A DNA stretch of 64,000 nt, taken from contig NZ_CP045851.1 of assembly GCF_009650215.1 (NCBI RefSeq), forward strand, positions 3,499,001 to 3,563,000, written 5' to 3'. The notes below the pieces were generated by a model. The model had not been told where the DNA came from, did not search any database, and saw only the letters and a program-made list of their open reading frames with translations. Origin of the DNA: Actinomarinicola tropica (GTDB taxonomy: Bacteria > Actinomycetota > Acidimicrobiia > Acidimicrobiales > SKKL01). Positions 52,052 to 60,104 of this stretch are shown here, in pieces. Every line of letters starts with the position of its first letter. Position 1 is the stretch's first letter. The translations under genes were made by a program, and so were the position numbers.

Positions 52052-54331
52052 TCATGCGCCGGTGACCGCGCGCCAGACGCGCTCGGGGGTGAGCGGCATG
52101 TCGACGTGGCGGACGCCGAGGTGGGAGAGCGCGTCGATGACGGCGTTCTGGACCGCCGGCGGGCCGCCGATCGTGCCAGACTCGGCGATGCCCTTGAAGC
52201 CGAGCGGGTTGTTCGGCGACGGGGTCTCCATGAGCTCCGACTCGAAGGTCGGGAGGTCTGCCGCGCTCGGCAGCATGTAGTCGCCGAAGCTCGACGTCAG
52301 CGGCGTGCCGTGCTCGTCGTAGACGAACTCCTCCTGGAGCGCCTGCGCGATGCCCTGGGCCAGTCCGCCGTGCACCTGCCCCTCGGCGAGCATCGGGTTG
52401 AGGATGGTCCCGGCGTCGTCGACGGTGACGATGCGGGCCAGCTCGACGGCCCCGGTCGCCACGTCCACCTCGACCACGGCCACGTAGGCGCCGAAGGGGA
52501 ACGTCGGCCCCTCCCCGGCGAAGTCGGACTCGCAGCGCAGCGCGCTCGACCCGTCCGCCGGGCCCTCGGCGGCGACGCGCTCGGCCACCGCCCGCCAGTC
52601 GACGGTGGCCGCCGACGGGGAGCCGGCGACGTGGAACGCCCCGCGGTCGAGGTCGAGCACGACGTCGGCGGGCGCCGCCTCGAGGAGGTCGGCGGCCAGC
52701 TGGCGGGCTCGGTCGACGAGCTCCTCGGTCGCCTGGACGACGGCGGTGCCGGCCTTCTGCGCCGAGCGCGACCCGCCGGTGATGCCGCCGCGGGGCACGA
52801 CGTCGGTGTCGCCGTGCACCACCTGGATGCGGTCGAGCGGCAGGCCCGTGCGGTCGGCGACCAACGTGGCCCAGGCCGTGTGGTGGCCCTGCCCGTAGGG
52901 CGACGACCCCGTCAGGACGAGCACGCCGCCGTCGGGACGCAGCTCGACAGAGCCGTACTCCGAGCCCGGCACACCGGCCGTCCGGTCGATGAAGACCGAG
53001 CAGCCGACGCCGAGCAGGCGCTCCTCCCCCGCCTCGATGCGCCGCCGTTGCTCGACCCGCAGGTCGTCGATCGCCACCGCTGCGAGCGCCCGGTCGAGCG
53101 CCGTGACGTAGTCGCCGCTGTCGTAGGACAGGCCGGTGGGGCTCGACCACGGGAACTCGTCGGGGCCGATCAGGTTCCGGCGCCGCACCTCGATCGGGTC
53201 CATCCCCACCTCGGCCGCGAACACGTCGACCGCGCGGTCGACCAGCGCCGCGGCCTCCGGCCGTCCCGCGCCCCGGTAGGCCGTGGTCGGCGTCGTGTTC
53301 GTGACCACGCTGCGGAACCGAGCCCGCACGTGCTCGACCCGGTAGGGGCCGGGCAGCAGCGTCGAGGCGTTGACGACGAGGTTGGGGCCGACGAGCGGGT
53401 AGGCACCGGCGTCGCCCACGATGTCGGCCTCGAGGCAGCGGATCGTGCCGTCGCGGTCGCCACCGATGCGCACGGACTGGCGCTGCGCACGGGAGTGGCC
53501 GAGCCCCACCATGTCCTGGGAGCGGTCCGGGGTGAAGCGCACCGGTCGGCCGGCCCGCCGGGCGAGGAACGGCAGCAGCAGCTCCTCGGGGTAGGCCCGG
53601 CCCTTGGCCCCGAAGCTGCCACCGACGTCCCGGGTGACCACCCGCACCTGTGAGCGGTCGAGCCCGTACACGGCGGCCAGCTGGTTCCGCACCGGGTGCG
53701 CGCCCTGGCAGCTGGCGTAGAAGGTGAACCGGTCGTCGGCCGTCCACTCCGCCGCCGCGACCCGGGTCTCGATCGGGCAGGGGGCGAGGCGCTGGTTCAC
53801 GAACGTCGCCTCGGCGACGACCTCGCACTCGTCGAAGGGGAGCGGCCCCTCGGCGCCCTTCGTGCCGTCGTTGACCTGGTTGGTGCCGGCATCGGGGAAC
53901 AGCAGCACCTCGCCCCCGAGCGCGGCCTCGACGCCGACCACCTCGGGCAGCGGATCGAGGTCGACGACGACGAGCTCGGCCGCGTCCTCGAGGGCCGCCG
54001 CGGACTCGGCGACGATCGCCACGATCGGCTCGCCGACGAAGCGCACGACGCCGGTGGCGAGCAGCGGGCGGGCCATCGCCTCCGGGTAGTCGGGGCTGAC
54101 CGGCGGCGCGGGGCCGAGGTCGACGTCGGCGGCCGTCACCACGTCCACGACGCCGGGCGCCCGGCGCGCCTCGTCGACGTCGACCGACACGATCCGGCCG
54201 TGGGCCAGGGTCGACGTGACGTAGCCGACGTGCAGGGCACCGGGGAGGTCGACGTTCGCGACGTAGGTCGACTCGCCGCGGAGCAGGTGGGGGTCCTCGA
54301 CGCGGAGGACCTTCGTGCCGAAGAGCGCCAT
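52052..54331 (-). CDS. Xanthine dehydrogenase/CO dehydrogenase-family molybdenum hydroxylase large subunit (form II CoxL-like)
   Basis: A 759-residue Mo-binding subunit. It has GGSFGAKG, RFTPDRSQDM, the active-site loop TAYRGAGRPEA and VRRRNLI. The loop AYRGAGR marks the form II CoxL group; true aerobic CO dehydrogenases have AYxCSFR, so CO oxidation is not expected. The FAD (M) and iron-sulfur (S) subunits usually adjacent are absent here, so partners must be encoded elsewhere. ATG 54331. Substrate unknown. Confidence 0.88.
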   Translation of the reverse strand: MALFGTKVLRVEDPHLLRGESTYVANVDLPGALHVGYVTSTLAHGRIVSVDVDEARRAPGVVDVVTAADVDLGPAPPVSPDYPEAMARPLLATGVVRFVGEPIVAIVAESAAALEDAAELVVVDLDPLPEVVGVEAALGGEVLLFPDAGTNQVNDGTKGAEGPLPFDECEVVAEATFVNQRLAPCPIETRVAAAEWTADDRFTFYASCQGAHPVRNQLAAVYGLDRSQVRVVTRDVGGSFGAKGRAYPEELLLPFLARRAGRPVRFTPDRSQDMVGLGHSRAQRQSVRIGGDRDGTIRCLEADIVGDAGAYPLVGPNLVVNASTLLPGPYRVEHVRARFRSVVTNTTPTTAYRGAGRPEAAALVDRAVDVFAAEVGMDPIEVRRRNLIGPDEFPWSSPTGLSYDSGDYVTALDRALAAVAIDDLRVEQRRRIEAGEERLLGVGCSVFIDRTAGVPGSEYGSVELRPDGGVLVLTGSSPYGQGHHTAWATLVADRTGLPLDRIQVVHGDTDVVPRGGITGGSRSAQKAGTAVVQATEELVDRARQLAADLLEAAPADVVLDLDRGAFHVAGSPSAATVDWRAVAERVAAEGPADGSSALRCESDFAGEGPTFPFGAYVAVVEVDVATGAVELARIVTVDDAGTILNPMLAEGQVHGGLAQGIAQALQEEFVYDEHGTPLTSSFGDYMLPSAADLPTFESELMETPSPNNPLGFKGIAESGTIGGPPAVQNAVIDALSHLGVRHVDMPLTPERVWRAVTGA

Positions 54332-54380
54332 GGTCGGGACGGTACCGCCCCGCCGGCCCGTCGCCCCCGGGGACCGGGCC

Positions 54381-55478
54381 TCAGGCCTCCGCGAGCGCCT
54401 CGCGGTAGGAGAGCCAGTGGCCGGCCTCGAAGTCGTAGAGCTTGCACACCCGGGTGTTGGCGATGAAGTCCCGGAAGCGCAGCTTCTCGTCGTGCACCGT
54501 GTCGGGAAACGCCTCCTTGATGGCCTCGGCGGCGAGCTCGAGCCGGTACATCGGGATGCGCACGTCCACGTGGTGGGGGATGTGGACCATGATCCAGTGG
54601 AAGAACAGGTTCAGCCCCGGCGCGGCGCGCAGGATCGTGGTGCCCTCCATCTGGCCCTTGAACTTCGTCCACTCGCGGCGCGGCCACCAGCGGATGTCCG
54701 GCGCGATGTGGTGGACGTGGACGACCGACCCGATGATGAACTGGAACGCCAGGAACGGGACGACGACGACCTTCACCGGCGTCCACACGGCGGCGAGCAG
54801 CGATCCCCCGTCGACCCAACCGAACGCCGCCGTGGCGGCGACCACCACCACGAACCAGGACCAGACCAGCCTGCGGTCGCGGTGGATCGGCTCGACGAAG
54901 CGCTTGGGCACCTCGCCCACCATCATCCGGTTCCACCAGACCTCGCGGGTGTAGTAGGCGCCGGCGCCGAGCCACGACCACTCGAACCGGTGGCGCAGGC
55001 GCTGGAACCGGCTCATCGCCCGGTACTGCTCGGCGGTGTACGGGTGCCAGACGAAGTCGAAGCCCTGCCGCACCGTGTACTGGTGGTGCACGCGGTTGTG
55101 GCCGAGGATCCACCCCTCGTAGACGTGGAACGACGGCAGCATCGCGAGGCGCCCGACGACGCCGTTCAGCCGCTTGCTGGCGAACAGCGCGCCGTGGGCG
55201 GCGTCGTGGCCGACGACGAACAGGCCGGAGATCGCCAGGCCGGCGAGGACCCACAGCGGGACGACGACGAGCGGGTGGTTCGTGAGCAGCAGGCCGGCGA
55301 CGGCCGCGGCGTACACGGCGAGGTCGCGGAGGACGTAGGCGAGGCCTCGCCACGTCGGGTTGTCGTAGGCCTCGGGCGGGATGGCGCGGATCACCGGCAG
55401 GAGGGAGCCGGCGCCCTCCCGACCCTCCCTGGTGGTCGAGCCGTCGTCGGTCTCGGGGGCAGCAGCGGCGAGCGTCAA
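54381..55478 (-). CDS. Membrane fatty acid desaturase/hydroxylase
   Basis: A 365-residue di-iron membrane enzyme with three His boxes: HDAAHG, HNRVHHQY and HIPHHVD, with VHVHHIAPD as an extra His cluster. Four to six helices. The start is uncertain; TTG 55478 is preceded by GAGAGGA and gives a normal length, and no ATG or GTG is nearby. A 22-bp perfect palindrome lies 48 bases upstream and is the likely operator. It introduces a double bond or hydroxyl into acyl chains; regiochemistry unknown. Confidence 0.88.
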   Translation of the reverse strand: MTLAAAAPETDDGSTTREGREGAGSLLPVIRAIPPEAYDNPTWRGLAYVLRDLAVYAAAVAGLLLTNHPLVVVPLWVLAGLAISGLFVVGHDAAHGALFASKRLNGVVGRLAMLPSFHVYEGWILGHNRVHHQYTVRQGFDFVWHPYTAEQYRAMSRFQRLRHRFEWSWLGAGAYYTREVWWNRMMVGEVPKRFVEPIHRDRRLVWSWFVVVVAATAAFGWVDGGSLLAAVWTPVKVVVVPFLAFQFIIGSVVHVHHIAPDIRWWPRREWTKFKGQMEGTTILRAAPGLNLFFHWIMVHIPHHVDVRIPMYRLELAAEAIKEAFPDTVHDEKLRFRDFIANTRVCKLYDFEAGHWLSYREALAEA

Positions 55479-55525
55479 CTCGTCGTCCTCTCGTCGTGCG
55501 GACGGTGGGGAGGGGTTCGGACACA

Positions 55526-55547
55526 GCCTACCTACCGGTAGGTAGGC
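55526..55547. promoter_or_regulatory. 22-bp perfect palindrome, probable TetR-type operator
   Basis: Half-site GCCTACCTACC is followed at once by its exact complement GGTAGGTAGGC. Size and symmetry fit a TetR-family operator. It lies between the desaturase gene (leftward) and mgtE (rightward, 109 bases away), closer to the desaturase. No regulator gene is adjacent. Confidence 0.6.
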
Positions 55548-55655
55548 ACCGTCAAGAGTGCCCTGCGGCCGTGCGGGGCAGGCGTCGTCTGATAGACGGA
55601 GCAGTCGACGGGGACGTCCACCCGTCGGCACGGACGACGGAGAGGAGGGAGCAGC

Positions 55656-56987
55656 GTGAGCGACCTGCGCATCGACGAGCTCGTCCGCGACGGCGACACC
55701 GCCCCCCTCGTCGCGTGGCTCCGCGACTCCACCGTGCTCGAGATCGTCGACGAGCTCACCCGCCTCGACCCCGAGGACACCGCCGTCGCCTTCCGCCTCC
55801 TCCCCCGCGACCGGGCGCTCGACGTGTTCGAGGCGCTCGAGCCCGTCGACCAGCAGCAGGTCCTCGACGGCCTCCGGGCCGACCGGGTCCGCAGCCTCAT
55901 CGAAGCGCTCGACCCCGACGACCGGGCCCGCCTGTTCGACGAGATGCCGGCCAAGGTCGTCAACCGCCTCCTCGCCCAGCTGAGCCCGGACGAGCGGGCG
56001 CTCACCACCGTCCTCCTCGGGTACCCGGAGCAGTCGGCCGGGCGCCTGATGAGCCCCGAGTTCGTCTCGTTGCGGGCGTCGATGACCGCAGCGGAGGCCA
56101 TCGACAAGATCCGCCACGAGGGCCTCGACGCCGAGACCGTCTACGCCCTGCCGGTGCTCGACGACCACCGGCACCTCATCGGCATCCTCGGCCTGCGCGC
56201 CCTCGTGCTCGCCCCGCCGTCGGCCCGGGTCGGCGAGCTGATGACCACCGACATCCACCAGGTCACGACCGACGTCGACCAGGAGGTCGCCGCCCGGCTC
56301 GTGCGCGAAGCCGGACTCATCGCCCTGCCCGTCGTCGACTCCGAGGCCCGATTGGTCGGCGTCATCACCGTCGACGACGCCCTCCGGGTGCTCGAGGACG
56401 AGGAGACCGAGGACTTCGCCCTCGCCGGTGGCGCCAGCCCGCTGCGGACCACCTACCTCGCTGCGAGCGCGCTCGGCGTCGCCCGGGTGCGGGCGCTGTG
56501 GCTCCTCCTCCTCATCGTGGCCGCCGCCCTCACCGTCAACGTCCTGCAGATCTTCGAGTCCACCCTCGACGAGGTCGTGACGTTGGCACTGTTCATCCCG
56601 CTCGTCACCGGCACCGGCGGCAACTCGGGCGCCCAGGCGTCAACCGCCGTCATCCGCGCCATGGCGATCGGCGAGGTCCGACTGGGCGACCTGCCGCGCA
56701 TCGTCTGGAGGGAGGCTCGCGTCGGTCTGCTCCTCGGGCTGATGCTCTCGGCCGCGGCGGCGGTGCCCGTGTCGCTCCTCTACGGCGGCGACATCGGCCT
56801 GGTCATCATGTTCACGCTGATCCTCGTGTGCACCTGGGCCACGACGGCCGGATCGGCCCTGCCGCTGTTCGCCCGCCGGGCCGGCGTCGACCCCGCCGTG
56901 GTGTCGGCCCCGCTCATCACGACGCTCGTCGACGCGTCCGGCCTGGTCATCTACTTCGTCGTCGCCAAGCTGGTCCTCAGCCTCTGA
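55656..56987 (+). CDS. mgtE: Magnesium transporter MgtE
   Basis: A 443-residue protein with the full MgtE order: acidic helical N domain (LTRLDPEDTAVAFRLLPRDR), two CBS domains (RLMSPEFVSLRAS... and LMTTDIHQVTTDVD...), and five membrane helices with the selectivity segment TGTGGNSGAQ and closing LVDASGLVIYF. GTG 55656 follows GAGGAGGGA. A Mg2+-gated channel of the cytoplasmic membrane. Confidence 0.95.
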   Translation: MSDLRIDELVRDGDTAPLVAWLRDSTVLEIVDELTRLDPEDTAVAFRLLPRDRALDVFEALEPVDQQQVLDGLRADRVRSLIEALDPDDRARLFDEMPAKVVNRLLAQLSPDERALTTVLLGYPEQSAGRLMSPEFVSLRASMTAAEAIDKIRHEGLDAETVYALPVLDDHRHLIGILGLRALVLAPPSARVGELMTTDIHQVTTDVDQEVAARLVREAGLIALPVVDSEARLVGVITVDDALRVLEDEETEDFALAGGASPLRTTYLAASALGVARVRALWLLLLIVAAALTVNVLQIFESTLDEVVTLALFIPLVTGTGGNSGAQASTAVIRAMAIGEVRLGDLPRIVWREARVGLLLGLMLSAAAAVPVSLLYGGDIGLVIMFTLILVCTWATTAGSALPLFARRAGVDPAVVSAPLITTLVDASGLVIYFVVAKLVLSL

Positions 56988-56998
56988 CGTCGGCCCCT

Positions 56999-57093
56999 CG
57001 CGGGGGCGATCGCGCCCACCCGCTGGCGACATCGCCCCCACGCCGCCCTCGCGGGGGCGATCGCGACCACCCGCTGGCGAGATCACCCCCGCG
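56999..57093. repeat. Palindrome family A, locus 2 (two tandem units)
   Basis: CGCGGGGGCGATCGCGCCC...GCTGGCGACATCGCCCCC, then a second unit CGCGGGGGCGATCGCGACC...GCTGGCGAGATCACCCCC. It fills the space between the convergent ends of mgtE and the AbiEi/DUF559-like gene. Confidence 0.8.
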
Positions 57094-57108
57094 GCGCCGC
57101 CCGCACGG

Positions 57109-58062
57109 TCACGCCGTACGGGGCGACCAGCCACGCAGCACGAGCACCTCGCCGACGTCGGCCACCGCCTCCGCCAGGCGGGTCTCCACGTCGATCTTCG
57201 GGATGCGCAACGAGATCCATCCCATCGCCGCCAGCTTCCGGTCGCGTCGCTTGTCGCGCGCCGCCTCTCGCTCCCCGTCGTGCCAGAACGGGTGGTCGAC
57301 CTCGACGGCGACGCGGTGGTCGGGCCACGCCAGATCGATGACGATGGGCGACCCGTCCGCCAGGCGGAACGGCATGTTGAGGATGGGCTGAGGCAGCCCC
57401 GCCGCGGCGACGCCGGTGCGCACCTCCATCTCGAGCACCGACCGCGCGACGCCCCGCAGGTCTCTGCGCGATGCCAGGACCGCTTCGAACCGGAGCGCGC
57501 CCGGCCTGTCCGGATGACGGAGCCGACTGAGGGTCGACATGATCGTCGGCATCGTGCAGAGCCCCATCGACAGGGCGTGTTCGACCGAGCTCGCCGACGC
57601 GTCGACGGGCAGCAGCGCCGCGCTGTCGAAGAGCGTCCTCGGAGGGCTGGTGAGGCGCACGCCGTCGGATCGGCGCCCGGCGAGGTCGACCGGATCGATC
57701 CGACGGCACCGGTGCACACGGACGCGCGGATCGCGAGCCACCGCTGGCGTCATGGCGTGGGGAACCAGGACGTGGACGACCGGGTCGGACATGCCGCGCA
57801 GACCCCACTGCGCGCCAGCGGTGGTGAACCCGATGGCGGCCCAGGGATGGAGCTGGCAGATCGCCGACATCAGCTGGGGACGAGCGACCTCGACGTCGGC
57901 GGACACGAACGCCCCCGGCCAGAGGCGCCTCAGCCGACCGGACCGAACGAGGTGCCCGACCGAGCTCGAGGCGAAGCCGAGCTCCAGCAACCGGAACCGG
58001 GTGACGACGCCGTGATGCGTGCGCAACCACGATCCGAGCTCCGGCGGCCGCGGATCTCCCAT
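57109..58062 (-). CDS. AbiEi/DUF559-like protein (winged helix plus endonuclease-like domain)
   Basis: A 317-residue protein. The N-terminal part (VVTRFRLLELGFASSSVGHLVRSGRLRRLWPGAF) resembles the AbiEi winged-helix domain; the C-terminal part (VIDLAWPDHRVAVEVDHPFWHD) has the D...E-x-D strand pair of the DUF559/PD-(D/E)xK nuclease-like fold. ATG 58062 has a GGAGG four bases upstream. Such orphans are common in actinobacteria; a defence role is only suggested. It is flanked on both sides by palindrome family A. Confidence 0.75.
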   Translation of the reverse strand: MGDPRPPELGSWLRTHHGVVTRFRLLELGFASSSVGHLVRSGRLRRLWPGAFVSADVEVARPQLMSAICQLHPWAAIGFTTAGAQWGLRGMSDPVVHVLVPHAMTPAVARDPRVRVHRCRRIDPVDLAGRRSDGVRLTSPPRTLFDSAALLPVDASASSVEHALSMGLCTMPTIMSTLSRLRHPDRPGALRFEAVLASRRDLRGVARSVLEMEVRTGVAAAGLPQPILNMPFRLADGSPIVIDLAWPDHRVAVEVDHPFWHDGEREAARDKRRDRKLAAMGWISLRIPKIDVETRLAEAVADVGEVLVLRGWSPRTA

Positions 58063-58156
58063 GGGACCTCCCTCCATCGCACATCGACACGGAGGAAGGT
58101 GGCCGCACCGTAGCGATGGCATCGACCCGCGTCGAGGGTCCCACGCCTCGTGGCGT

Positions 58157-58255
58157 CCGCGGGGGCGATCGCGCCAGCCCGTGGGCGACATCGCCCCCGC
58201 GACCCGGTGCTGGGGGCGATCGCGCCAGGACGTTGGCGACATCGCCCCCGCGACC
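58157..58255. repeat. Palindrome family A, locus 3 (two tandem units)
   Basis: GCGGGGGCGATCGCGCCA faces TGGGCGACATCGCCCCCGC, then GGGGGCGATCGCGCCA faces TTGGCGACATCGCCCCCGC. It lies between the AbiEi/DUF559-like gene start and the end of the TMEM165/GDT1 gene. Confidence 0.85.
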
Positions 58256-58291
58256 CGTGGGGCCGGGGGACGGGCGAGCGGCAGGCGCGGG

Positions 58292-58906
58292 TCAGGCGAG
58301 GGTCTCGACGAGGAGGACGACGCCGAACAGGGCGAAGAACGCCGCCGACAACAGGCCCGTCACCCTGGGGTCGAGGCGGGTGCCGAGCCAGCGGCCCACC
58401 AGCACCGCCAGGCCGCCGGACGCGGTGATGCCGAGGGTGGCGCCGATCCACGCGCCGAGGGCTCCCCGCTCGGCGGCGATCGTCGCCGTGGCGAGCATCG
58501 ACTTGTCGCCGATCTCGGCCACGACCATCGCCCCGACGATGCCGCCGACGACCGCGAGCGACGAGCGAGCCCGGCCCGACCGGGACAGGGCGGCCTCGAC
58601 GTCGGCCAGCTCCTCCTCCACCTCCTCCGACGGGTCCTCGCCCCGCAGCGCCTCGACCGCTGTCCACACGGCGAAGGCGAGGAACACGACCGCGCCGCCG
58701 ATCCCGAGGGCGGTGGTGGGCAGTGCCGCGCCGAGCGCCCCGCCGAGGAGCGCGGCCAGGCCCTGGGTGATGGCGTAGGCGGCGCCGATGCCGACGACGA
58801 CCACGCCGAGCGGGTACCTGGCGGCCAGCCCGAGCGCGACGAGCTGGGTCTTGTCGCCGAGCTCGGCGAGGAAGACGACGGCGAAGGCGAGGAGAACGGC
58901 GTCCAT
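58292..58906 (-). CDS. TMEM165/GDT1-family cation exporter (probable Mn2+)
   Basis: A 204-residue membrane protein with six helices in two halves, each with the family motif E-x-G-D-K-(T/S): AELGDKTQ near residue 15 and AEIGDKSM near residue 129, separated by an acidic loop (GEDPSEEVEEELADVE). Prokaryotic members export manganese. The yybP-ykoY riboswitch in its leader supports Mn2+ as the ion. ATG 58906 with GGGAGG upstream. Confidence 0.92.
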   Translation of the reverse strand: MDAVLLAFAVVFLAELGDKTQLVALGLAARYPLGVVVVGIGAAYAITQGLAALLGGALGAALPTTALGIGGAVVFLAFAVWTAVEALRGEDPSEEVEEELADVEAALSRSGRARSSLAVVGGIVGAMVVAEIGDKSMLATATIAAERGALGAWIGATLGITASGGLAVLVGRWLGTRLDPRVTGLLSAAFFALFGVVLLVETLA

Positions 58907-58985
58907 GTGGTGGGGAACCTCCCGGATGGGGTGCCACCGGGTGGAGGGACGGACCTCGACCCCGGCAGCGGCGAGCTGTCGGTGT

Positions 58986-59089
58986 CGAAGGTCTCGCCCG
59001 CTCGAGTCACCTCGAGCCCGGCCGACCGGGCCGTGATCCGTTGCCGGGGCCAGTGTGTCGATCGACCGATCGGGGGCTACTCCCCTTCG
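58986..59089 (-). promoter_or_regulatory. yybP-ykoY manganese riboswitch
   Basis: On the minus strand the leader begins CGAAGGGGAGTAGC and ends GGGCGAGACCTTCG, the two conserved loop sequences of the yybP-ykoY aptamer. The outer helix P1 forms perfectly between CGAAGG and CCTTCG. The aptamer lies 79 bases before the TMEM165/GDT1 start. Its first bases are also the last codons and the stop of the upstream CDF gene. Confidence 0.85.
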
Positions 59090-60012
59090 TCGGCGCCCAC
59101 CCTAGCCACACCGTGCTCGGCGTCCTCGCACGGGTGGCACTCCACCTCGAAGGTGGCGTGGGCGATCCCGTGCACGTCGTGGAGCCGGTCCCGCACGAGG
59201 TCGAGGAGGGCCTGGGACTCGTGCACGACCATGTCGCCGTCGACCACGACGTGGGCCGAGACCGACGGATCGTCCGGGGCGGGCTCCCACAGGTGGAGGT
59301 GGTGGACGGCCACGACCCCGTCGACCTCGAGGATCGTGTCGGCGACGGCGTCGGCGGAGAGCCCGACCGGGACGACGTCGAGGAGGAGCCTGGCGGACGA
59401 GCGCAGGAGGGACCAACCCGTCCACCCCACCCACGCGGCGATCGCCAGCGCCACGAGCGGGTCGACCCACGCGGCGTCGGCGGCGATCACGGCGACGGCG
59501 CTGACGAGGACGCCCGCCGACCCCGCGGCGTCGCCGACCAGGTGCACGACCGCGGCGCGGGTCGCCATCGACCCCTCGGCCCGGGCGAGGGCGACCGCGG
59601 AGCCGGCGTTGACGAACAGGCCGACCAGTGCGACGACGAGGACCGGCCAGCCCTCGATGCCGTGGGGGTCGGTCAGCCGACGGATCGCCTCGTAGGTGAT
59701 CCACGCCGTGGAGACGAGGAGGAGCGTGGAGGACGCCAGCGCGCCCAGCACGTCGGCGCGCGCCCAGCCGAAGGTGTTGCGCTCGGTGACGCCGCGCGAG
59801 GCGAGTCGCACGCCCACGAGCGCGATGCCGAGCCCGAGCACGTCGACCACCTGGTGGGCGCTGTCGGCGATGAGGGCGATCGAGCCGAACAGGGCGCCGG
59901 CGACCACCTGCCCGACGGCCAGGACCGTGTTGAGCACCAGCGCGACGGTGATGACCGACGCCGTCGACGACGGCGTGCCGTGGGCGTGCTGGTGAGCGTG
60001 ACCGGTGGACAT
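59077..60012 (-). CDS. Cation diffusion facilitator (CDF/ZnT) transporter
   Basis: A 311-residue protein with a His-rich N terminus (HAHQHAH), six helices, metal-site motifs DSAHQVVD and HLVGDAAGS, and a C-terminal ferredoxin-like cytoplasmic domain ending in a HPCED region. It exports divalent ions such as Zn2+, and possibly Mn2+ in view of the neighbour. ATG 60012. Its final codons overlap the riboswitch of the next gene. Confidence 0.92.
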   Translation of the reverse strand: MSTGHAHQHAHGTPSSTASVITVALVLNTVLAVGQVVAGALFGSIALIADSAHQVVDVLGLGIALVGVRLASRGVTERNTFGWARADVLGALASSTLLLVSTAWITYEAIRRLTDPHGIEGWPVLVVALVGLFVNAGSAVALARAEGSMATRAAVVHLVGDAAGSAGVLVSAVAVIAADAAWVDPLVALAIAAWVGWTGWSLLRSSARLLLDVVPVGLSADAVADTILEVDGVVAVHHLHLWEPAPDDPSVSAHVVVDGDMVVHESQALLDLVRDRLHDVHGIAHATFEVECHPCEDAEHGVARVGADEGE

Positions 60013-60104
60013 CGGCGCCAGCGTGCACGTCGGAGCGACGAGCGCGCAACGGGGGAGCGAGAGTGACTCCCGCTCCCCCGTCGACGGTCGGTTGAACCGG
60101 TGCG

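Noticed and set aside
52052-54331. Calling the CoxL-like protein an aerobic CO dehydrogenase
   Set aside because: The active-site loop is AYRGAGR (form II), not the AYxCSFR loop of true CO dehydrogenases, and no M or S subunit is adjacent.
55548-55655. A magnesium riboswitch in front of mgtE
   Set aside because: The 5' region is only about 100 bases, with no conserved M-box segments that I can see.
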